In this document: positions 1-9,100 of the stretch, in pieces
How positions within the stretch are numbered: the first letter of the stretch is position 1
How the letters are laid out: every line of letters starts with the position of its first letter
Notes under the pieces: model-generated
Database searches by the model: none
Seen by the model: the letters and a program-made list of their open reading frames with translations, nothing else
What the model was told of the DNA's origin: nothing
Program-made: the position numbers and the translations under genes
Assembly: GCA_041397725.1 (NCBI GenBank)
Contig: JAWKVZ010000001.1
Coordinates: 558,001 to 622,000, forward strand
Length of the DNA stretch: 64,000 nucleotides
Reading direction: 5' to 3'
DNA from: JAGRKR01 sp041397725
GTDB taxonomy: Bacteria; Pseudomonadota; Alphaproteobacteria; Rhizobiales; Hyphomicrobiaceae

Positions 1-440
1 CGGCCCAGCCGGCAGCCGTGCCCACGCCCGACGATCCCATGTCACGTTCGGTCCAGGTCGCCACTACCTCGGCCCTGGCCACACGCTGCGGCTTCTATTT
101 CGATCCCGCGAAGCTCAAGACCACCTTCCTCACGGCCGAGAGCCAGCGGGGCACGCCGCCGGATACGCTGCAGAAGGTCGATCGCGCCTACGACGTGACC
201 CACGCACGCATCAGCAAGGCCGCCGCCGGCAACGAGACCGTCTGCAAGGGCGAAAAGAAGCTCGGCGAGATCCGCACCGATCTCGGACGCCACCTCGCCG
301 GCGACTACACGCCGCGTCCGCGCACCGTCGCGAAGAAGAAGGACGACGGCGGCTTCTTCGCCGACTTCATGACGCCCGACGCCTCCGGTTCCAAGCCGAG
401 AACGCGCAACGATATTCTTGCCCTGCCCGAGTATCTTTGA
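1..440 (+). CDS. Conserved secreted protein, 5' end outside window
   Basis: The reading frame is open from the first base, so the true start lies upstream; a GTG at 18 is in frame but has no convincing ribosome site. The first visible residues (AQPAAVPTP) look like the end of a signal peptide and a Pro-rich linker. The remaining ~140 residues are soluble, with two cysteines (in TRCGFYFD and ETVCKGEK) that could form a disulfide, and a Lys-rich segment before the C-terminus. I recall similar cysteine-paired periplasmic proteins of unknown function in Hyphomicrobiales, but no function can be assigned. It ends 57 bases before the acyl-CoA dehydrogenase start, on the same strand, and may share its transcript. 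Confidence 0.6.
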   Translation, partial: AQPAAVPTPDDPMSRSVQVATTSALATRCGFYFDPAKLKTTFLTAESQRGTPPDTLQKVDRAYDVTHARISKAAAGNETVCKGEKKLGEIRTDLGRHLAGDYTPRPRTVAKKKDDGGFFADFMTPDASGSKPRTRNDILALPEYL

Positions 441-497
441 AGCGAGGCGCGCGGGCGTACCGCCCGTCCAGGGTAGAGTGTTCCAGGAGCCTGAGTG

Positions 498-1664
498 ATG
501 GATTTCGCGTTCTCGCCCGAGCAGGAGAGCATCCGCGAGGCCGTGCTCAGGATCTGCGCCCGCTTCGGTGACGACTACTGGCTGGAGCGCGACACCAAGG
601 GCGGCTTTCCCGACGCGTTCCATGCCGCGATTGCGGAGGGTGGCTGGCTCGGCATCGCCATGCCCGAAGCGTACGGCGGCGCCGGTCTCGGCATCACCGA
701 GGCGTGCGTGCTCATGCAGGCGGTGGCCGAGTCCGGCGCCGGCATCAGCGGCTGCTCCGCCATCCATCTCAACATCTTCGGCCTCAACCCCGTGGTGAAA
801 TTCGGCACCGAGGAGCAGCGCCGGCGCTTCCTGCCGCCGCTCATCGAGGGCCGGGAGAAGGCATGTTTCGCCGTCACCGAGCCGAATGCCGGCCTCAACA
901 CCACGCACATGGAGACCCGCGCCATCCGCGACGGCCGCCGCTATGTCCTGACCGGCCGCAAGATGTGGATCACCACCGCCCAGGTGGCCGACAAGATGCT
1001 GATCCTGACACGCACCACCCCTGTCGAGGACGTGCGCAAGGCGACCGACGGCATGACGCTGTTCTACACGGATCTCGACCGCAGCCGCATCGAGGTGCGC
1101 GAGATCGACAAGATGGGCCGCAAGTGCGTCGACACCAACCAGCTCTTCATCGACGGCTACGAGGTGCCCGAGGAGGACCGCGTCGGCGAGGAGGGCAAGG
1201 GCTTCCATTACATCCTGCACGGCCTCAATCCCGAGCGCATCCTGCTGGCCTCGGAGGCCGTCGGTCTCGGCCGGATCGCCATTAAGCGGGCCGCCGACTA
1301 TGCGCGTGAGCGCGTCGTGTTCGGCCGGCCGATCGGCAAGAACCAGGCGATCCAGCACCGCCTCGCGAAATGCTGGATGGACCTCGAGGCCGCCAACCTC
1401 ATGTGCTTCAAGGCGGCAAGCCTCTACGACAAGGGCCAGGAGTGCGGCGCGGAGGCCAACGCCGCCAAATACCTCGCCGGCGAGGCCGGCTTCCAGGCCT
1501 GCGAGGCCGCCGTCATGAGCCATGGCGGCATGGGCTATGCGCGGGAATTCCAAGTCGAGCGCTACCTGCGCGAGAGCCTCATTCCGCGCATCGCCCCTGT
1601 CAGCCCGGAGCTCATCCTCTGCTACATCGCCGAGCGCGTGCTCGGACAGCCGAAATCGTACTGA
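498..1664 (+). CDS. Acyl-CoA dehydrogenase
   Basis: FAD-dependent alpha,beta-dehydrogenation of an acyl-CoA, passing electrons to ETF. The 388 residues show the full family layout: N-terminal helical domain (FSPEQESIREAV), central beta domain with CFAVTEPNAG and the WITTA flavin motif, and C-terminal helical domain with RVVFGRPIGKNQAIQ and SHGGMGYAREFQVER. The usual C-terminal catalytic Glu (YEGT motif) is absent, replaced by IAPVSPELIL. A Glu in LNPERILLA (about residue 246) occupies the helix-G position used by isovaleryl- and long-chain acyl-CoA dehydrogenases and is the likely base. ATG 498 was chosen over GTG 495 because AGGAG at 485-489 is 8 nt away. The substrate cannot be told from sequence; no other beta-oxidation gene is adjacent. 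Confidence 0.93.
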   Translation: MDFAFSPEQESIREAVLRICARFGDDYWLERDTKGGFPDAFHAAIAEGGWLGIAMPEAYGGAGLGITEACVLMQAVAESGAGISGCSAIHLNIFGLNPVVKFGTEEQRRRFLPPLIEGREKACFAVTEPNAGLNTTHMETRAIRDGRRYVLTGRKMWITTAQVADKMLILTRTTPVEDVRKATDGMTLFYTDLDRSRIEVREIDKMGRKCVDTNQLFIDGYEVPEEDRVGEEGKGFHYILHGLNPERILLASEAVGLGRIAIKRAADYARERVVFGRPIGKNQAIQHRLAKCWMDLEAANLMCFKAASLYDKGQECGAEANAAKYLAGEAGFQACEAAVMSHGGMGYAREFQVERYLRESLIPRIAPVSPELILCYIAERVLGQPKSY

Positions 1665-1725
1665 GGGTGGCCCGACTGACCGTTGTACCGTACGGCCGCG
1701 CTGACAAGCTCCGACGCCAACCCGC

Positions 1726-2115
1726 ATGATCGCCCAGCAAATCCTCTGGATCGAGACCCTGCTCAAGCTCGGCGCCGGCCTGCCGCTGCTGCTGGCGCCG
1801 ACCGGCCTGCTGCGCGCCCTGGGCCTGCCGCCCGCGGCCTCGGCATTCTGGCCGCGCCTGCTGGCGGTGACGCTGGTGGGCATGGGCGCGGCGGCCTTCA
1901 TCGAGGGCGCCAGACCCGGCGTCGGCGGTCTCGGCCTCGTCGGCTGCGCCACGGTTAATGCGTCCGCTGCCGGGGCACTGGCCGCGCAGATCGCGCTGAG
2001 CGGCGATGCTGCCAGCCGACGTGGACGGGTCACGCTCTGGACGCTCGCCGTCATCCTCGGTCTGCTGGCCGCCCTGGAGATCATCGTCGCCGGCATCTCC
2101 GACCCTGGCCGCTGA
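1726..2115 (+). CDS. Small four-helix membrane protein, unknown function
   Basis: 129 residues, almost entirely hydrophobic, with about four predicted membrane helices (near residues 5-25, 40-60, 65-90 and 100-125). There is no catalytic motif that I recognise. It starts 61 bases behind the acyl-CoA dehydrogenase and may be co-transcribed. Its stop codon lies inside a short 13-bp tandem repeat (see the repeat at 2104). Composition and frame use are typical of the neighbouring genes, so it is probably expressed, but its role is unknown. Confidence 0.65.
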   Translation: MIAQQILWIETLLKLGAGLPLLLAPTGLLRALGLPPAASAFWPRLLAVTLVGMGAAAFIEGARPGVGGLGLVGCATVNASAAGALAAQIALSGDAASRRGRVTLWTLAVILGLLAALEIIVAGISDPGR

Positions 2116-2164
2116 GACTGGCCGCTGAGGCTGGCCGCTCCGTCCGGCCGCTCAGCCCGGCCGT
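2104..2164. repeat. 13-bp tandem repeat over a stop codon
   Basis: The unit CTGGCCGCTGAGA is repeated about four and a half times with growing divergence (CTGGCCGCTGAGG, CTGGCCGCTCCGT, CCGGCCGCTCAGC, CCGGCCG). The first copy contains the TGA stop of the preceding membrane-protein gene, so gain or loss of a 13-bp unit would leave the protein unchanged. Confidence 0.8.
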
Positions 2165-2218
2165 GGCACGCCGCTTGCTCACACTCGCGTGAAGACAAGG
2201 GTTAGGCGGACAGGTTCC

Positions 2219-3505
2219 ATGCTTGATATTTCCTCCGCGGTTCGTCGCGAGACGGCTGTTGGCGCTTCGTCCCATGGCGGCACACCCACGGTTGCCGGGA
2301 GACAGGCCGCCCGCGGCCACCGAGAGGCGGCGCCGGCCGTGCCGGGGCTTGCGCTCGAGATCATCCACACGCGCGCGGCTTTCGACGCCCTCGAGGCGGA
2401 CTGGTCTGCCCTCTTCGAGCGTGCCGGCAACTCGACACAGCTCTTCCAGACCTTCGATTGGAACTGGCATTGGTGCAATCATTTCCTCGGCTCGCCGCGC
2501 GATACGAAGCAGAGCCTTTGCCTGGTCGTTGGCCGTCGCGATGACCGCCTCGTCATGGTCTGGCCGCTGATCCGCCAGCGCCAGCTCGGCCTGACGATCG
2601 TGACTTGGATGGGAGATCCCGTCAGCCAGTATGGCGACGTCCTCGTCGAGGATGCGAGCGACCGCGATGCACTCCTGCACGCCGGCTGGCGCCACGTCAC
2701 AAGCGCCCTCGGGGCCGATGTCGTGGCCCTGCGCAAGGTGCGCGCTGACGCTGCCGTCGCGAGCGTCATCGCCGCTTCCAAGGCCGAAACCACCGAAGAG
2801 CTCGAGGCCCCCTATCTCGACCTCACCGGCCAGACGGATCTTTCCCGCTACGAAGCGCGCTGGTCGACCCGACTGCGCCGCAACCGCCGCCGCCAGCAAC
2901 GCCGCCTTGCCGATCTCGGGGAGATCAGCTTCCGCACCCCCGAGCCCGGCGAGATCGCCGGTAGCCTGGCGCTTCAGGCCGTGACGCTGAAGAGGGAATG
3001 GCTGGCGGAGCGCGGTCACATCTCCCGCGCCTTCGCCGATCCGCGCACCGACGCCTTCTTCGCCGCCGTCGCCTCCTCCCCGACCCGCAGCGCCGGCACG
3101 CAGGTCCAGGCGCTCATGTGTGGGGACAGCGTCGCCGCGCTCAACGTCGGCGTGGTGGTCAAGCAGCGCCTCGCCCTGCACATCATCAGCTATGCCAGCG
3201 CCTTCGAGAAGACGGCCCCCGGCTCCTTCGGGCTCGAAAAGCTCGTCCAGAAGGCCATCGACGATGGCCTGACCACCGTCGATCTCCTGGCGCCGAGAGC
3301 CGAATACAAGATGGAGTGGGCCGACGGCACCGTTGGCGTACGCGATCATGCGCTGGCGCTCACGCTGGCCGGACGGGCCTACATGGCGCTCGCCGTCAAA
3401 GGCCGCACGCGCCTCAAGCGGGTGATCGAGCGCATGCCGGCCGGCGTCCGCCAGATTGCCGCGCGCGCCCAGCGCCTGCGGCCGGGCCGAAGCACGACGG
3501 CCTAG
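2219..3505 (+). CDS. GNAT-fold acetyltransferase, CelD/BcsL type
   Basis: A 428-residue protein of the CelD/BcsL-like acetyltransferase family (GNAT_6), cytoplasmic enzymes usually tied to exopolysaccharide or cell-envelope modification. Diagnostic stretches are FDALEADWSALFERAG plus FQTFDWNWHW in the N-terminal part and the C-terminal catalytic fold with ALNVGVVVKQRLALHIISYASAFEKTAPGSFGLEKLVQKAIDDG split over several strands, ending in the acyl-CoA-binding segment around YKMEWADG. The ATG at 2219 is preferred; an in-frame GTG at 2189 would add ten residues. No polysaccharide genes are next to it, so its substrate is unknown. It is convergent with the ferredoxin reductase gene, with the 73-bp repeat array between them. 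Confidence 0.78.
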   Translation: MLDISSAVRRETAVGASSHGGTPTVAGRQAARGHREAAPAVPGLALEIIHTRAAFDALEADWSALFERAGNSTQLFQTFDWNWHWCNHFLGSPRDTKQSLCLVVGRRDDRLVMVWPLIRQRQLGLTIVTWMGDPVSQYGDVLVEDASDRDALLHAGWRHVTSALGADVVALRKVRADAAVASVIAASKAETTEELEAPYLDLTGQTDLSRYEARWSTRLRRNRRRQQRRLADLGEISFRTPEPGEIAGSLALQAVTLKREWLAERGHISRAFADPRTDAFFAAVASSPTRSAGTQVQALMCGDSVAALNVGVVVKQRLALHIISYASAFEKTAPGSFGLEKLVQKAIDDGLTTVDLLAPRAEYKMEWADGTVGVRDHALALTLAGRAYMALAVKGRTRLKRVIERMPAGVRQIAARAQRLRPGRSTTA

Positions 3506-3521
3506 CCACACACCTCAGGCT

Positions 3522-3712
3522 CTCGACGGAAGCGCTCCGCGCTCCCCTCTCGACCGATCGCACGTGGTCCTGAGTGCAGGGTGCGATTCACGATCTCGAC
3601 GGACGCGCTCCGCGCTCCCCTCTCGACCGATCGCACGTGGTCCTGAGTGCAGGGTGCGATTCACGATCTCGACGGAAGCGCTTCGCGCTCCCCTCTCGAC
3701 CGATCGCACCCT
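3522..3712. repeat. 73-bp tandem repeat array (about 2.6 copies)
   Basis: Three units begin at 3522, 3595 and 3668, exactly 73 bp apart, each starting CTCGACGGA; the last is cut short at 3712. Copies differ at only a few positions. Each unit carries an inner hairpin (AGCGC/GCGCT). Between units there is a larger inverted repeat whose best copy has arms AGGGTGCGAT (3651-3660) and ATCGCACCCT (3703-3712). The array fills the whole convergent gap between the acetyltransferase and the ferredoxin reductase, and its last arm overlaps the TAG stop of the latter. A fourth, diverged copy lies at 12740-12795. Confidence 0.9.
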
Positions 3713-4760
3713 AGCGCACGCCGAGCTTCTTCTGCAGGCTCGACGAGGACGTGGTGTACTGGAACATCAGCTTCTTGTCGGGATAGATGTAGCGGTGGGC
3801 CTGCTGAGCCATCAGCGCCGCCTCGTGGAAGCCCGAGAGGATGAGCTTGAGCTTGCCGGGATAGGTATTGATGTCGCCGATTGCGAAGATGCCGGTCTCG
3901 CTCGTCTCGAACTTCTCGGTATCGACGGGGATCAGGTTCTCCTCGAGATTGAGCCCCCAGTCGGCGATCGGTCCGAGCTTCATCGTCAGGCCGAAGAACG
4001 GCAGCATGGCGTTGCACGCGAGCCGCTCGCTTCCCCCCTCCTTGGATCGCACGGTCACGGCCTCGAGCTGACCGTCGCCGCCATGCAGGTCCGTCACCTG
4101 GCCGATGATGAGCCGCATCCGCCCCTCGGCGACGAGGCTGCGCATCTTGTTGACGCTGTCGGGCGCGCCGCGAAACTCGTCGCGGCGATGCAGCAGCGTC
4201 AGCGAGCGGGCGATGGGCTGCAGGTTGAGCGTCCAGTCGAGCGCCGAGTCGCCGCCACCGACGATCAGCACGTCCTTGTCGCGGAACGTCTCCATGCGCC
4301 GGACGGAATAGAAGACCGAAGTCCCCTCATAGGCCTCGATGCCGGCAAGCGGCGGTCGCTTCGGAGTGAATGAGCCGCCGCCCGCGGCGATCACCACGAC
4401 CTTGCAGCGAAATGCCGTGCCGAACTCCGTCACCAGCCGGAAGCCCCCCTCGGGCAACCGCTGAAGAGCGTCGATTCGCTCGCCGAAATGGAAGGTCGGC
4501 CCGAACGGCTTGATCTGCTCGAGCAGGCGATCCGTCAGCTCCTGGCCGGTCACGACCGGCAGGCCGGGAATGTCGTAGATCGGCTTTTCCGGATAGAGTT
4601 CCGCGCACTGCCCGCCGGGCCGGTCGAGAATATCGACGAGGTGCGACTTGATATCGAGCAGGCCGAGCTCGAACACGGCGAACAAGCCGACGGGACCGGC
4701 GCCGATGATCACCACGTCGGTATCGACCGTGCCGGCATTGGCGGAATCGCTGTCGCTCAT
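3711..4760 (-). CDS. Ferredoxin--NADP(+) reductase, thioredoxin-reductase-like
   Basis: 349 residues of the dimeric thioredoxin-reductase-like ferredoxin-NADP reductase family. An FAD-binding GxGxxG (VIIGAGPVGLF) is near residue 16 and an NADP-binding GGGDSALDW is in the middle; there is no CxxC redox pair, which separates it from true thioredoxin reductase. IFAIGDINTYPGKLKLILSG near the C-terminus is the second FAD-contact motif. It moves electrons between NADPH and ferredoxin in the cytoplasm. A 2Fe-2S ferredoxin lies 156 bp upstream on the same strand and is the obvious partner. The stop codon TAG overlaps an arm of the repeat array, which could act as its terminator. Confidence 0.92.
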   Translation of the reverse strand: MSDSDSANAGTVDTDVVIIGAGPVGLFAVFELGLLDIKSHLVDILDRPGGQCAELYPEKPIYDIPGLPVVTGQELTDRLLEQIKPFGPTFHFGERIDALQRLPEGGFRLVTEFGTAFRCKVVVIAAGGGSFTPKRPPLAGIEAYEGTSVFYSVRRMETFRDKDVLIVGGGDSALDWTLNLQPIARSLTLLHRRDEFRGAPDSVNKMRSLVAEGRMRLIIGQVTDLHGGDGQLEAVTVRSKEGGSERLACNAMLPFFGLTMKLGPIADWGLNLEENLIPVDTEKFETSETGIFAIGDINTYPGKLKLILSGFHEAALMAQQAHRYIYPDKKLMFQYTTSSSSLQKKLGVR

Positions 4761-4916
4761 GTGCTCTCTCTCAGATTACCGGACACAGCCGGCCTCGCGC
4801 GACGGTCGTCGCGCTCCGTCACGCCTGCCCGACGCCCGCCCGCATACCACGGGCTTGCGCATGTCCGCATCGCCAATCGCGCGCGGCCCCTGTCGCTCGG
4901 CCGGGCAGCAGGCAGC

Positions 4917-5237
4917 TCAGAACTGCTTCTCGGGCACCCGCACCCGCAGCCCATCGAGCTCCGGCGTCACCTTGATCTGGCAGCACAGACGGCTCTCCTC
5001 GCGCACGTCGAACGCGAAATCGAGCATGTCCTCTTCCATTTCCGCGGGACTGCCGGTCTTCTCCCGCCACGCCTCGTCGACATAGACGTGGCAGGTCGCG
5101 CAGGCGCAGGCCCCGCCACATTCAGCCTCGATGCCGGGAATGAGGTTCTTCTTGGCGGCCTCCATCACGGTCATGCCGGGCTCGGCCTCTACCGTCTGCT
5201 CTTTGCCGTCCGGCTGAATGAAGGTGATCTTGACCAT
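4917..5237 (-). CDS. 2Fe-2S ferredoxin, adrenodoxin/FdVI type
   Basis: 106 residues with the adrenodoxin-class cluster signature: ECGGACACATC gives C-x5-C-x2-C, and the fourth ligand lies in SRLCCQIKV. The start MVKITFIQPDGKEQTV fits the beta-grasp N-terminus of the family; an upstream in-frame extension to 5336 is unlikely to be translated. It serves as a soluble one-electron carrier, for example to cytochrome P450s or in Fe-S biogenesis. The ferredoxin reductase gene follows on the same strand, so the two probably form a NADPH-to-ferredoxin chain. No P450 is in the window. Confidence 0.93.
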   Translation of the reverse strand: MVKITFIQPDGKEQTVEAEPGMTVMEAAKKNLIPGIEAECGGACACATCHVYVDEAWREKTGSPAEMEEDMLDFAFDVREESRLCCQIKVTPELDGLRVRVPEKQF

Positions 5238-5366
5238 GTGGGCTGCGCACTCCTCCGGGCCGCATCCGGCCATCAGCAGCCGAATGCGCCAAAATATCCG
5301 GTCCGGAGTGATAAACAGCGTGCCCCATCGTGGCAAGTTGCATGATGCCGCGCACGCTCCGGGCGA

Positions 5367-5741
5367 TCAGCGGGCCGCCAGAACCTCGGCGATGAACGTG
5401 ACCACGCGATCGACCGCGGCCTCGAGCTCCTGCACTCTGCGGCGGCGACGCTCGGGCTCGGCGGCAAAGCCCTCCTGCTCGGCCGCAAGCGCTAGGCGGC
5501 CGACCTCGTTGGCTCCCACCGCCAGAGCGGACCCCTTCAGCGTGTGCGCCGCCTGCCCCCAGCTCTTGGGGCACTCGGCCGCCGCCAGCCGTTCCAGGTA
5601 CAGCGGTGCCTGCGCGCTGAACAATTCGAGAACCTCCTGCTCCAGCTCGTGATTGCCGAGCGTGAAGCGCGAGAGGTATGCGAGGTCGAGCGGGGCCTCG
5701 CCAGTCCGCGGGTATGCCGGGGTTGTGGTCGTGACCGCCAC
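5367..5741 (-). CDS. Histidine phosphotransfer (Hpt) domain protein
   Basis: A 124-residue single-domain protein. AAHTLKGSALAVGA contains the Hpt signature H-x-x-K-G-[SA], whose His is the phosphorylation site, flanked by long amphipathic helices (LELFSAQAPLYLERL and a C-terminal Arg-rich helix) that would make the four-helix bundle. GTG at 5741 is chosen because GGAGAG lies just upstream and the preceding residues are low-complexity. No sensor kinase or response regulator is nearby, so its phosphorelay partner is elsewhere in the genome. Confidence 0.8.
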   Translation of the reverse strand: MAVTTTTPAYPRTGEAPLDLAYLSRFTLGNHELEQEVLELFSAQAPLYLERLAAAECPKSWGQAAHTLKGSALAVGANEVGRLALAAEQEGFAAEPERRRRRVQELEAAVDRVVTFIAEVLAAR

Positions 5742-6103
5742 GCGCGCTCTCCGACGGCCCCTCCCTCCCCCACCATGGCGGAGAGCAATGACGCCGTAGC
5801 CACAGTCTGGCCCCGGACGCCTCAAGGGCACGTTAAGGCTTCCTCCGTTGACGCCCCATGGCCAACGTTGCAGTTACGACAACTGTCAAGCGTAAACTAT
5901 GCAAATAGAATCTTGCTTTTGCCCCAAACGCTACCTAGAACCAAACGAGGATCGGGGGATTCCTTTACTGCCCGGGCGACCCGGCCGGACCGATAGCGCC
6001 AGCTGTTCCTTCAAAGGCTTGGCGCCCATCGTGGCCGGTCGACACTGCACCTCGGGACCGTGCCTCCGGCCGAATTGTCACGTTTTCGCATCCGGACCGG
6101 CGC
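5742..6103. other. Divergent intergenic region, no gene seen
   Basis: 362 bp between the divergent Hpt gene and the large coiled-coil gene. The stretch around 5880-5945 is clearly more AT-rich than its surroundings and is the likely place for promoters of both genes, but I could not fit a clean -35/-10 pair or a recognisable operator. Confidence 0.5.
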
Positions 6104-9100
6104 ATGGCACAAGAGCGTAGCAAAACCTCTGACGGTCGGCAGGACGCCCACGAGATCGCGGGTCCGGACGCACGCCCTGCCGCCGGCGAGATGCTACCGC
6201 CGCCGCCCCGACCCGACGCGCAGGCGCCCCATAGCCAGGCCGGACCAGCCACCGGACCGGAGTCCAGACCGCATCCCCCAGCCCCCGGACAGCCCGTGTC
6301 GGAGCCGCAGCGGCGCGCCGCGCGCCGGCGGCCAGCCGGCACACCGCGCGGCAACGTGGCGGCGGCCAATGACGATTCCCCATCCATCGGCGGGCTCATC
6401 TTCGCGCTTCAGCAGAAGCCCTCGTCACAGCCCTTTCTGTTCGCCGCCATCGCCTCGGGCGTCTGGCTGGCGCTGAGCGTCGCACTCGGTGGCGCGCTCA
6501 TCTCGGGCGTTCTGCAACGCTCGCCCACCCTTTCCGATTTCTTCCTGAGCCCGGCTGCGCTGACGGTCGCCGCGACCATCATCGTGCCCATCGCAATCTT
6601 CTGGTTTCTCGCGATGCTCATCTGGCGCGCCCAGGAATTGCGCCTGATGTCGTCGGCCATGACCGAGGTCGCCGTGCGGCTCGCCGAGCCCGACCGCATG
6701 GCCGAGAAGTCCATTGCCTCGCTCGGCCAGTCCGTGCGCCGCCAGGTGGCGTTCATGAACGAGGCCGTCTCCCGCGCCCTCGGCCGCGCCAGCGAGCTCG
6801 AAGCTCTCGTCCACAACGAGGTGGCGGAGCTCGAGCGCTCGTACGACGAGAACGAGCTCAGGATCCGCCATCTCATCGAGGATCTCGCGAGCGAGCGCGA
6901 CGCCCTGCGCAACAGCAGCGAGCGGGTCGGCGAAGCCCTGCGCGGCGTCGGCTCGGACGTCACGCGGGAGATCATGGCGGTGAGCGAGCAGGCCACCGAC
7001 CGCCTCCAGCAGGTCGCAGTCCAGCTCGAGCACGCCCTGCGGCAGATGACGGACCGCACCGCCGAGCTGACCAGCGAGTCTGGCAATGCCTTCCTGAACA
7101 CGCTGAGCACCATCTACACGCGCCTCGGCAGCGAGGTGCCGCAGCTCATCGACAAGCTCGGCGCCGAACAGACCAAGCTGACTGTCCTGATCGACGGCGC
7201 CAGCACCAATCTGGCGGCCCTCGAGTCGGCGCTGCGCGTGCGCACCGAAACGCTGGAGACGACGCTCAGCGAGCGCACCTCGAGCCTCGAACTCGCGCTC
7301 GGCCAGAACGCCACGCGCATCGAGACGCTGCTCACGGACCAGACCGAGGCGATCGACAGCACGCTGGCCAATCGCCAGCAATTGCTCGATGCCACGCTCA
7401 CCGCGCACCAGGACGGGCTGAATTCCTCCCTCGCCATGCATGGCCAGCAGATCGACGCGCAGCTGCTCGAGCGTACGAAGCAGATCGACTCGGCCTTCAC
7501 CGAGCGCCTGCGCACCTTCGACGAGGCGTTGCTGCGCAGCACGATGGCCATGGACAACGCCGTCAGCGAGCGTGCCCGCTCCATCACCAATGCCATGGAG
7601 ACGCACGCCAAGGCGCTCGGCGAAAGCATGGAGAAGCAGGCCGGAGAGCTCGACGAGACCCTCATGCGCGGCATCAGCGCCGTGCGTCGCACGAGCGAGA
7701 ACATCACACGTCAGTCGGTCAAGACGATCGAGGGCCTGGCCGGACAGGCCGAGCTGCTGCGCAACGTCTCGGAGAACCTGCTCGGCCAGATCAACAGCAT
7801 CACCAACCGCTTCGAGAACCAGGGGCAGGTGATCATGAAGGCCGCCAACTCCCTTGAGGCCGCCAACTTCAAGATCGACTCGACGCTGCAGACACGCCAT
7901 CAGGAGCTCGGCGCCCTGCTCGACCGCATCTCCGACCGCACGCAGCAGTTCGGCACGGTCATGAGCGGCTACTCGAACACCATCGAGGGGTCTCTGGCGG
8001 AAGCCGAGTCGCGCGCACGCTCGGCGGCCGAAGAGCTGGCCCGCGGTGCCGAAATGCGCTCTCGTGCGGCCATCGCCGAGGTCGAGCGCTTCCGCAGCGA
8101 GGCCGACTCCAGCACAGACCGCGTGCTGGAGGATCTGCGCTCGAAGTTCAATTTCGTGCAGAAGGAGGTCACGTCGCAGTTGTCGTCGCTGACCTCGCAC
8201 TTTGCCGAAACCTCCGACGAGGTCCGTCAGCGCGCCGCCAAGGCCGCCGCCGAGCTCGAGGCGACGCAGTCCCACCTGCGCCACCAGATCGATCATCTGC
8301 CGGGGGCCACGAAGGAGACGACCGAGGCCATGCGCCGCGCGTTGCAGGACCAGTTGCGTGCGCTCGAGCAGCTTTCGACGCTCGCCGCCCGCGAGGGACA
8401 GCGCCGCGACACGGCTCAGCCGGCGCGCCCGGACCCGGGCCATCTCCTGCACGCCCGCAGCGCGCCGCAGATCACGCCGCGCAGCACGCCGCGCCAACAG
8501 CTCGATCAGGTGACGGCGAGCCTCGCGCGCGAGCTCGGCGCTCGCGACACCTCGCACCCGCCCCAGCCCGTCTCCACCCGCCAACCCGTGGCCATGGGCG
8601 CTCTGCCACCCTCTTCGACCGCTCAGGCCCAGCACACACCGACCTCACTGCCGGCCGGTGGGGCGCCGCCGGCCGGCGGTGACGGCTGGTCGCTCGGCGA
8701 CCTGCTGGCGCGGGCCTCGCGCGAGGAAGACGGCGGCGGCGAGAGCCGGCGCAACGCCGCCAGCCCGTCCAGCACCTCATCGCAGATCGACATCAACGGC
8801 ATCGCCCGCGGCATCGAGCCGGCCCGCGCCGCCGAGATCTGGCAACGCTTCCGCGAAGGCCAGCGCGGCATTCTCGGCCCGCACATCTACACGCGCGAGG
8901 GCGTCGGCGCTTTCGAGGACGTGTCTCGGCGCTACCGGGCCGACGCGGCCTTCCGCACCACCGTCAATCGCTACATGACGGAGTTCGAGGCCCTGCTGCG
9001 CGACTGCGAGCAGCGCGAACCGGGCGGCCGCACCGCCCAGAACCATCTCGTCTCCGAAGCAGGACGCGTCTACCTGATGCTCGCCCACGCCAGCGGCCGG

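Noticed and set aside
42..2198. A 718-codon open frame on the minus strand opposite the first three genes
   Set aside because: Ala/Arg/Gly-rich translation with no family features, antisense to an intact acyl-CoA dehydrogenase; typical mirror frame in GC-rich DNA.
3515..3709. A 64-codon minus-strand frame within the repeat array
   Set aside because: It only translates the 73-bp repeats; 73 is not a multiple of three, so the reading changes from copy to copy and no protein repeat results.
3522..3712. The array as a possible CRISPR
   Set aside because: Units are contiguous with no unique spacers, and there are no cas genes.
6425..8635. A 736-codon open frame opposite the large coiled-coil gene
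   Set aside because: Its Leu/Gly/Arg-rich sequence mirrors the codons of the plus-strand repeats; no start signal or known domain.
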